Positions 51,086 to 58,030 of a stretch of 64,000 bases of DNA are shown here, piece by piece (position 1 is the first letter of the stretch; each line of letters begins with the position of its first letter). The DNA lies in NCBI RefSeq assembly GCF_008923185.1, contig NZ_WBMT01000003.1:372001-436000 (forward strand), read 5' to 3'. This DNA comes from Actinomadura rudentiformis (GTDB lineage: Bacteria > Actinomycetota > Actinomycetes > Streptosporangiales > Streptosporangiaceae). A program made the position numbers and the translations under genes. The notes below the pieces were generated by a model. The model was given only the letters and a program-made list of their open reading frames with translations, did not search any database and had not been told where the DNA came from.

Positions 51086-54000
51086 TCAGGGCGCCGGAAT
51101 GTCGGACACGGAGAGGCCGGCCTCGTACGCGCCCCCGGCCTCCGGTACGTCCTGTGACGCGCGCGCGTCGCGCACGCCGTTCACGCCGTTGAGCTCGGGC
51201 CGGGCACCGTTCACTCCGTTAGGGGCGTTGACCGCCTCGTTGCGGGGGTTGGTCGTCCCGTTCAGGAGTTCCTTCGTCCCGCTGCGGGAATCGTTCGTCC
51301 CGTTGCGGGCGTCGGCGGGCCGGTCCTCGTTCGCGGCGAGCTGTTCCTCCAGGTGGGCGGCCAGCGCCTCCACACCGGGCGGGTCGAGCAGATTCAGGTG
51401 GTGCGCTCCGGGGATCGTGACCTTTTCCAGGGCACCGCAGAGCTCACCGAAACCGTTCATCCCATCGAGCACGTACCGCGCGTCCCGGACGGCCCACGGA
51501 GTCTCCTCCGGGGCGTAGTAGAGGATCACACGGCCGTCGTACGGCTGTGGCTCGTAGGCCTCCAGCGATCGGGTGTCCTGGTGCGAGGTCAGCTGGTGGT
51601 GCAGCGCAGCCGGCGGGATCAGGTCGGCCAGAGCCGCAGCCCGCTCCATGACCAGCGCGAACTGCGCCTCCTCGGCCAGCCCGGACAGTTCCTCGTAGGT
51701 GAGGTCCACCTTCAGGTCGTAGGTCTCGTTGATGTAGTCGGTGAACGCGGCGAACCGGCGGGCCAGGGTGTCGGACTCGTCGTCGACCGGCAGCGGCAGC
51801 CCGGCGTCGAACAGCGCGACGAACTCCACCTCGCGGCCGGCCGCGGTGAGCTGCCGGGCGGTCTCGTACGCCAGCACGCCGCCGAACGACCAGCCGCCGA
51901 GCCGGAAGGCGCCCTCGGGCTGGGCCTCCAGCAGGTGCTCGACGTACCGTGCGGCCCGCTCCTCCACCGGGGGGGCGTCGTCGAACCGCTCCAGCCCGTA
52001 CACCGGCTGGTCCGGCCCGAGCAGGTCGATCAGCTGCCGGTAGCAGGCCGTGGTGCCGCCCGCCGGATGCGCGATGAAGATCGGACGGCGGGTGCCCGCC
52101 GTCTTCAGCGGCCGCACGGTCTGCCGCGCGGCCTCCTCGTCGGCGGCGCGCAGGTATTCGGCGATGTGCTCGGCGGTCGGCGTGGCGAACAGCTCGCCTC
52201 GCGTGACTTCCCCGCCGAACTCGGCCGCGACCTGCGCGACGACCTCGTCGGCCTGGCGTTCGGTGCCGCTCAGGTCGGCGAAGAAGTCGGCGGTGACGCT
52301 GACCCGGTCGAGCCCGAGGACGTCCTCGATGATCCGCACGGCCAGGCGTTCGGCGGCGTCGCGGGCCATGACGTACCCGGCCTCGGCGTTGGAGACGGCG
52401 CTCGCACCCGCCGAGGGCGCGGGCGCGCCGGCGAGCCCGAGTTCCTCGGCCGCCCACTCCTCGAACACGTTGACGCTGGCGCCCTTGAGCAGGACCGCCG
52501 CCGGGACGGTGAGCCCGAGGTCGTGCTCGACGCCGCTCTTGATCCGGACCGCGACGAGCGAGTCCAGGCCGAGATCGGTGAGCGGGATCGACGGGTCGAG
52601 CCGTTCGGCGTCGAAGCCGAGGACGGTCGCGATGCGCCAGCGCACCTGCGCGGCGATGCGCTCGCGCGCGGCGGCGGGCTCGAGTTCCTTGACCGCGTCG
52701 ATGCCCGGCCAGTCGCCCGCGTCCGCCGTGCCGTCACCGTCGGCGGCCGCGGCGGTGAGCGCCGCGAAGTACGGCATGTTCTTGATCTCGGGGAACAGGC
52801 CCACGGCGGCGGCCGGGTCGAACCGCAGGACACCGGTCGCGGCACGGCCGCCGGCCAGCAATGCCTCCAGCGCCTCGGCGCCCTCGTCCGGGGTGATGGG
52901 CTCGATCACGGTGACTTTGAGATCCGCGGCCCCGCCGACCTGCGACCAGGTACCCCAGTTGATCGTGGTGCCGGGGCGGCCGTGGGCGCGGCGGTAGGCG
53001 ACGAGCGCGTCGATCGCGGCATTGGCGGCGGCGTACGCGGCCTGGCCGGGCGAACCGAGCAGGGCGGCGGCCGACGAGTGCGTCACGAACCAGTCGAGCT
53101 CGTCGAGGTCCCAGGTCGCCCGGCTGAGCAGCCGGGCGCCTTCGACCTTCGCCGTCCACACCCGGTGCAGGTCCTCACGGCCGAGGTCGACGATCAGGCG
53201 GTCGTCGATGGCGCCCGCGCCGTGCACGATGCCGTGCAGCTTCTTGCCGCCCTCCTGGGCGACCTGGATGAGCCGTTCGGCGATGCCTGGCGCGGCGATG
53301 TCGCCGAGGACGACACCGACGTCGACACCGCACTCCCGGAGCTTGGCGATGACCTTCTCGGCGTCGGCGTCCGGCCCGGACCGGCCGGAGAGCACGATCC
53401 GCCCGGCGCCGCGTTCGGCGAGCAGACGGGCGGTCACAAGACCGATGCCGCCATAGCCGCCGGTGACGATGTAGGCGCCGCCACGCCGCACGATCCGCCG
53501 CGCCTTGCGTCCCGTGCCGGTCCCGGTGTCGGTGTCGGTGTCGGTGGTCAGGGTGGCCTGGTCGAGACGCGCGACGTACCGGACGCCGCCGCGGTAGGCG
53601 ACCTCGCGGGCGGTGTCATCGGCGAGGAGCTCTCCGACCAGGTCAGACGGGCGGTCGACGTCGACAAGGGTCGTACGGAGCACGGTCCGTTCGAAGCCCA
53701 GCACCCGGACGATCGCCCTGATGAAGCCCTGGGCGGGCTCGCCCGCCTCGCCCTCGCGCACGGGCAGGGCGTTGCGGGTGGCGATCCAGAGGCGCGTTCC
53801 GTCGGGGAGCGCGTTGGCGACGTCGGTGACCGCGAGGACGAGCTCCTCGTCCACGAGATCGGCGGAAGGGATCATGACCACGCCGGCCGGTGGCTCTTCC
53901 GCCTCCTCGGCGACCGGATCGGTGGCGAGAACGCGGCGGGCGACACGGTGCCCGCGCGCCTCCAGATCGGCTGCGACCGCCGCGGCGAGCGCGTCGTCGG

Positions 54001-57000
54001 CCTCGGCCAGCAGCAGCCAGTTGCCCTCATCACAGGTGGGCTCGGGGACGCCGGTTTCGTCCCAGACGAGCTCGACGAGCTTGTCCGCCAACGGAACGGG
54101 CAGGTCGGGACGTTCCACACGGCGCAGCACGACGCCGGTGACGTCCGCGAGCACCTCGCCGTCGGGGCCGACGAGCTGGAGCGCGCCGACCGTCTCCTCC
54201 TCGTCCCGGACGATCTCGGCGCGGACGTGCCCGCCCCGGTGCGTCGGCCCGTACACCCGCAGGCTGCCCACCGTCTCGGCCAGCCAGACCCCGTCGCCCG
54301 CCTCCGCGTACAGCACCGACAGGGCACGGTCCAGGACCTCGGGGTGGACGCGGTAGTGCCTGCTGCCGTGTTCGGCGGCCGCGACCTCGGTGGCGGCACC
54401 CGTCAGCGGCACGGCCGGGCCGAGGTGGTCGTCGCCGACATCGGCGCTGGCCAGCCGGACCCAGGTGCCGGCGGGTGTCAGCGCGTGGATCTCGACCCGC
54501 TGTTCCGCCTCGGTGAACGTCGTGGTGACGGTGGTCTGCTGGGCGAGCGCGAGCGGCCGCTCTATCCACAGGCTGTTGACGCGCACGGAATCGGTGCCGA
54601 GCGCCTGGGCTCCTGCGGCGAGGGCCATTTCGGCGAACGCGGCGACCGGCAGCGTGGCGAGGCCGTGGGTTCGCGTCCCTGCAAGCCACGGCTGGGCGGC
54701 GGTACCGACGTCGGCGCGCCAGGCATGCCGGTCTTCACCGGGCAGCTCGACGTGCGCGCCGAGCAGCGGGTGCTCGTCGCGGCCGCCCGTGCGCCGCGTG
54801 GACGTGTCGAACCAGTGGCGTTCGTGCCGCCACGGCGACGACGGCACGTCTATCACCGAGCCACCGGCCGGCGCACCGACCGGAAGGCCGTGGGCGGCGA
54901 GGAGCGCCAGCTGGGAGTGGAACGTCAGGACGTCGTCGGGCTCCTGGCCCTTCGGCGCACGCTTGAGCGTATGGGTGACCAGGGCCCCGGTGCCGTCCAG
55001 GGTCTCGCCGACCGCGTGGGCCAGGATCGGATGCGCGTTGAGCTCGATGAACGTGCGGAACCCGTCCTCGGACGCCGCCGCGACCGCGTCCGTGAGCCGG
55101 ACGGGGTTGCGCAGGTTGCGGGCCCAGTAGCCGGCGTCGAGCCGGGCGCCCTCAGTGTCGGTCTCGGCGTTGATGAAGGTCCGGGGGTCGTCGAGGGCGG
55201 TCGTGTAGAGGCGGATGCCTTCGGCGAACGGGAGACCGCGCTCGGTCCCGACATCCGTGAGGAGCTCGCGCAGGTCGTCGAGCAGCGGGTCGACCTGGGG
55301 CGAATGGCCGGCGCCCTCGGCCTGGACCATGCGGGCGAGGCGGCCCTCGGCCTCGGCCCGCTCCACGATGGTGGCGATCTGGCCGGCGTCGCCGGTCACC
55401 ACGGTCTGCCTGGGCGACGAGTGCACCGCCGCGTACACCTCGGGGAGGTCGTGGCCGAGACGGGCGACCTCCTCCGCGGACGCGCCGAGCACGGCCATCG
55501 CGCCGCCGCCGACGATCCGGGTGAGCAGGCGGGACCGGCGGCAGATCACCTTGACGGCGCCCTCAAGGGTGATCGCGCCGGCGACCACCGCCGCCGCGAT
55601 CTCGCCCATCGAGTGGCCGATGACGGCACCCGGCGTGACGCCGTACGCCGTCCACATCCGGGCCAGCCCGATCTGGATCGCGAACAGCACGGGCATCGTC
55701 ACGGCGACGTCGGCCGGTTTGTCGCCGGACTCGAGCAGCGTCCAGAGCTCGGGCCCGCCCTCCTCGGCGAAGAGCGTGTCGAGGTCGTCGATGGCCTCGG
55801 CGAACGCGGGCTCCTCCTCCAGGAGACGCTGCGCCATGCCGGCCCGCTGCGCCCCGTACCCGGAGAAGATCCACACCGGCCTGCCCGGCATTCCCAGGGC
55901 AGTGCCGGAGACGACGCCGGGGTGCGGGCGACCCTCGGCCAGCGCCGTGAGCCCGGCCAGAAGGCCGTCGCGGTCACGGGCCGACACCGCCGCGCGGGCA
56001 CGGCCGCGGCCGTTCCGCCGGTACAGGGTCTGGGCGACGTCCGCCAGCGCGACGTCGTCGTTCGCCTCCAGCCATCCGGCCAGCACGGCGGCGTGGTCAC
56101 GGATCCTGTCGTCGGCGGTGTCCGACAAGGTGAACGTGTGCAGGGAACCTGACCTGGGCTCCCGGGCCGGAGCGGCCGGGAACGGGGCGGCTTCGAGGAT
56201 CACGTGCGCGTTCGTGCCGCCGAAGCCGAACCCCGAGACGCCGGCGCGCGGCGGGCGGCCCCGCTCGGGCCACTGCGTCTCCTCCGCGACCACCGCGAGC
56301 CTCAGCTCGTCGAACGGGATGTGCGGATTCGGCTCCTTGTAGTGATTGGAGGCCGGGATCGTGCCGTGGTGGAGGGCCAGCACGGTCTTGATGAGCCCGG
56401 CGATGCCCGCCGCGGACTCCATGTGACCGAGGTTGGACTTGACCGAGCCGAGGAGCAGCGGCGCGTCGGCGTCGCGGCCCACACCCAGGACCTCGCCGAC
56501 CGCCTTGGCCTCGATGGGGTCGCCGAGGAACGTGCCCGTACCGTGCGCCTCGATGTAGTCGACGTCGCGGGTGTCGATGCCGGCCGCCGCGTACACGTCC
56601 CGGAGCAGCGCCCGCTGCGCGTCGGAGTTGGGCGCGACCAGCCCGTTGGAACGGCCATCGGAGTTGACGCCCGAACCCCTGACCACCGCCAGCACCCGGT
56701 CGCCGTCGCGGACGGCGTCGGACAGGCGCTTGAGGACGACGGCGCCGCAGCCCTCAGCGCGGACCATGCCGTCGGCGGAGGCGTCGAAGGCCTTGCAGTG
56801 GCCGTCCGGCGCCGTGCCGCCCGCCAGGTCGAACGTCATCGTGACGGTCGGCGACAGCAGGATGTTGACGCCGCCGGCGAGCGCGACATCGGCCTCGCCG
56901 TTGCGCAGCGCCTGGACGGCCAGATGCGTGGAGACCAGCGACGACGAGCACGCGGTGTCGACGATCATGCTGGGGCCGCGCAGGTCGAGCAGGTAGGACA

Positions 57001-57793
57001 GCCGGTTGGCGATGATGCTGAGCGCGGCGCCGGTGGCGGTGAACGGTTCGAGCGAGGCGAGGTCGGACGCGGTGAACGCGGCGTACTCCGGCGCCGAGAC
57101 GCCGACGAACACGCCCGTACGGCTGCCGCGGAGCGCCGCGGGCCCGATGCCCGCGTGCTCGAACGCCTCCCACGCGACCTCCAGGACGAGGCGCTGCTGC
57201 GGGTCCATGACGGCGGCCTCGCGCGGGGTGATGCCGAAGAACTGCGCGTCGAAGCCGGCGATGTCGTCCAGGAAGCCGCCGAGGCGGGTGGTCTTGTCCA
57301 GCAGGTCGCCGACCTCGGGAGAGCCGTCGTCGAACGCGTCCCAGCGGCCCTCGGGCACCGTGCGGATCGAGTCGCCGCGTCCGGTGAGGAAACGCCAGTA
57401 GTCGCCGGGACCCTTGAGATCACGTTCGCCGCCGGGGAACCGGCAGCCGATGCCGATGACGGCGATGGGCTCGTCATCGCGCCGGACAGGGGCCGCCGCG
57501 ACGGTCACCGGCTGGTCGTCACCGCCGAGCGCGACCGACAGCCGGTTGATCGTGGGGTGCTCCCAGACCAGCGTGGCCGGGAGCGCACGGCCGAGGATCT
57601 GCTCGAGCTCACCGGCGATGGCCACCGCGTCGCGGGACGCGAGACCGAACTCTTCGAGTGGGCGATCGGGGTCGACTTCGTCGGCGGGGATCCGGGAGCG
57701 ACGCGCGATCTGATCGATCAGATAGCGACGAATCGAATCCTCACTGATCCGCGTCTCGTCCTGCGCGGCTCCGGAACGATCGGTCGTTTGCAT
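51086..57793 (-). CDS. Single-module type I polyketide synthase, Pks13-like head, TE tail
   Basis: The protein has 2235 residues. Order: ACP1 (about 15-90, Ser53 in FGLASRDAV as in FAAL-fed Pks13 ACPs); KS (107-535; Cys282 in VDTACSSS, His417, His457); AT (636-945; Ser728 in GHSMGE, His830 in GAGHSPQ); DH-like (1008-1225; Thr1040 where the catalytic His should be, Asp1155 kept); KR (1437-1620; TGGYGGIG, IDD, Tyr1587); ACP2 (Ser1745 in GLDSL); a third carrier-like domain (1811-1885) with no attachment Ser; TE (1900-2150; Ser1969 in GGWSFGG, Asp1996, His2131/2132). The last 75 residues are Asn/Gly-rich repeats. It would make an acyl chain, keep beta-hydroxyls and release by TE. The PKS and ccr are co-transcribed; the GAGH motif and Ccr fit a branched extender. 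Iterative or single use cannot be told. Confidence 0.93.
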   Translation of the reverse strand: MQTTDRSGAAQDETRISEDSIRRYLIDQIARRSRIPADEVDPDRPLEEFGLASRDAVAIAGELEQILGRALPATLVWEHPTINRLSVALGGDDQPVTVAAAPVRRDDEPIAVIGIGCRFPGGERDLKGPGDYWRFLTGRGDSIRTVPEGRWDAFDDGSPEVGDLLDKTTRLGGFLDDIAGFDAQFFGITPREAAVMDPQQRLVLEVAWEAFEHAGIGPAALRGSRTGVFVGVSAPEYAAFTASDLASLEPFTATGAALSIIANRLSYLLDLRGPSMIVDTACSSSLVSTHLAVQALRNGEADVALAGGVNILLSPTVTMTFDLAGGTAPDGHCKAFDASADGMVRAEGCGAVVLKRLSDAVRDGDRVLAVVRGSGVNSDGRSNGLVAPNSDAQRALLRDVYAAAGIDTRDVDYIEAHGTGTFLGDPIEAKAVGEVLGVGRDADAPLLLGSVKSNLGHMESAAGIAGLIKTVLALHHGTIPASNHYKEPNPHIPFDELRLAVVAEETQWPERGRPPRAGVSGFGFGGTNAHVILEAAPFPAAPAREPRSGSLHTFTLSDTADDRIRDHAAVLAGWLEANDDVALADVAQTLYRRNGRGRARAAVSARDRDGLLAGLTALAEGRPHPGVVSGTALGMPGRPVWIFSGYGAQRAGMAQRLLEEEPAFAEAIDDLDTLFAEEGGPELWTLLESGDKPADVAVTMPVLFAIQIGLARMWTAYGVTPGAVIGHSMGEIAAAVVAGAITLEGAVKVICRRSRLLTRIVGGGAMAVLGASAEEVARLGHDLPEVYAAVHSSPRQTVVTGDAGQIATIVERAEAEGRLARMVQAEGAGHSPQVDPLLDDLRELLTDVGTERGLPFAEGIRLYTTALDDPRTFINAETDTEGARLDAGYWARNLRNPVRLTDAVAAASEDGFRTFIELNAHPILAHAVGETLDGTGALVTHTLKRAPKGQEPDDVLTFHSQLALLAAHGLPVGAPAGGSVIDVPSSPWRHERHWFDTSTRRTGGRDEHPLLGAHVELPGEDRHAWRADVGTAAQPWLAGTRTHGLATLPVAAFAEMALAAGAQALGTDSVRVNSLWIERPLALAQQTTVTTTFTEAEQRVEIHALTPAGTWVRLASADVGDDHLGPAVPLTGAATEVAAAEHGSRHYRVHPEVLDRALSVLYAEAGDGVWLAETVGSLRVYGPTHRGGHVRAEIVRDEEETVGALQLVGPDGEVLADVTGVVLRRVERPDLPVPLADKLVELVWDETGVPEPTCDEGNWLLLAEADDALAAAVAADLEARGHRVARRVLATDPVAEEAEEPPAGVVMIPSADLVDEELVLAVTDVANALPDGTRLWIATRNALPVREGEAGEPAQGFIRAIVRVLGFERTVLRTTLVDVDRPSDLVGELLADDTAREVAYRGGVRYVARLDQATLTTDTDTDTGTGTGRKARRIVRRGGAYIVTGGYGGIGLVTARLLAERGAGRIVLSGRSGPDADAEKVIAKLRECGVDVGVVLGDIAAPGIAERLIQVAQEGGKKLHGIVHGAGAIDDRLIVDLGREDLHRVWTAKVEGARLLSRATWDLDELDWFVTHSSAAALLGSPGQAAYAAANAAIDALVAYRRAHGRPGTTINWGTWSQVGGAADLKVTVIEPITPDEGAEALEALLAGGRAATGVLRFDPAAAVGLFPEIKNMPYFAALTAAAADGDGTADAGDWPGIDAVKELEPAAARERIAAQVRWRIATVLGFDAERLDPSIPLTDLGLDSLVAVRIKSGVEHDLGLTVPAAVLLKGASVNVFEEWAAEELGLAGAPAPSAGASAVSNAEAGYVMARDAAERLAVRIIEDVLGLDRVSVTADFFADLSGTERQADEVVAQVAAEFGGEVTRGELFATPTAEHIAEYLRAADEEAARQTVRPLKTAGTRRPIFIAHPAGGTTACYRQLIDLLGPDQPVYGLERFDDAPPVEERAARYVEHLLEAQPEGAFRLGGWSFGGVLAYETARQLTAAGREVEFVALFDAGLPLPVDDESDTLARRFAAFTDYINETYDLKVDLTYEELSGLAEEAQFALVMERAAALADLIPPAALHHQLTSHQDTRSLEAYEPQPYDGRVILYYAPEETPWAVRDARYVLDGMNGFGELCGALEKVTIPGAHHLNLLDPPGVEALAAHLEEQLAANEDRPADARNGTNDSRSGTKELLNGTTNPRNEAVNAPNGVNGARPELNGVNGVRDARASQDVPEAGGAYEAGLSVSDIPAP
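51089..51325 (-). repeat. Asn/Gly-rich degenerate repeats in the PKS tail
   Basis: Residues about 2157-2235 of the PKS lie beyond the TE domain. Units such as RNGTN, RSGTK, LNGTT and NGVNG recur, and the DNA shows repeated GTCCCGTT-like stretches. No known docking domain is seen; it may be a flexible linker to a partner protein. Confidence 0.6.
53521..53546. repeat. GGTGTC hexamer repeat in the DH-KR linker
   Basis: Four near-perfect copies of CGGTGT lie in tandem and encode the alternating Thr-Asp and Thr-Gly stretch at residues 1417-1428 of the PKS. The repeat is in frame (hexamer), so slippage would only change linker length. Confidence 0.7.
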
Positions 57794-58030
57794 ACGTGCG
57801 GTTCCCCCAACTGAACCTGGGATCGTTCGAAGCGAGGGGGCCCACTTTGTCCTACGGTGACCGTCTCACGATGCGCATCCAGACCACTTTTCTCACTGGT
57901 GACTTGTCACGGCGATGACAAGACTCACTGGTAACCAATGTGGCCTGATGGGATAGTTGGGACCTCTCGACCAACAGGCGGGTCAGGGTGACCACGTGCC
58001 AACGAATTGTAACTATATTCACTCACGCAT
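57794..58030. promoter_or_regulatory. Divergent PKS/MFS promoter region with nested repeats
   Basis: The 237-bp interval is much more AT-rich than its flanks. CTTGTCA-N6-TGACAAG (57903-57922) is a 7-6-7 palindrome, flanked by the direct repeat CTCACTGGT (57892-57900 and 57924-57932, 32 bp apart, about three helical turns). A second small palindrome, GGTCA-GGG-TGACC, lies at 57981-57993. TATATT (58014-58019), 11 bases before the exporter's ATG, is a likely -10 element. A shared regulator of both transcripts would fit. Confidence 0.6.

Noticed and set aside
51353..56152. A 1599-codon open frame on the + strand across the PKS gene
   Set aside because: It is antisense to the PKS, full of Arg/Gly/Asp/Val from GC-rich codons read backwards, and shows no domain, while every PKS motif is on the - strand.
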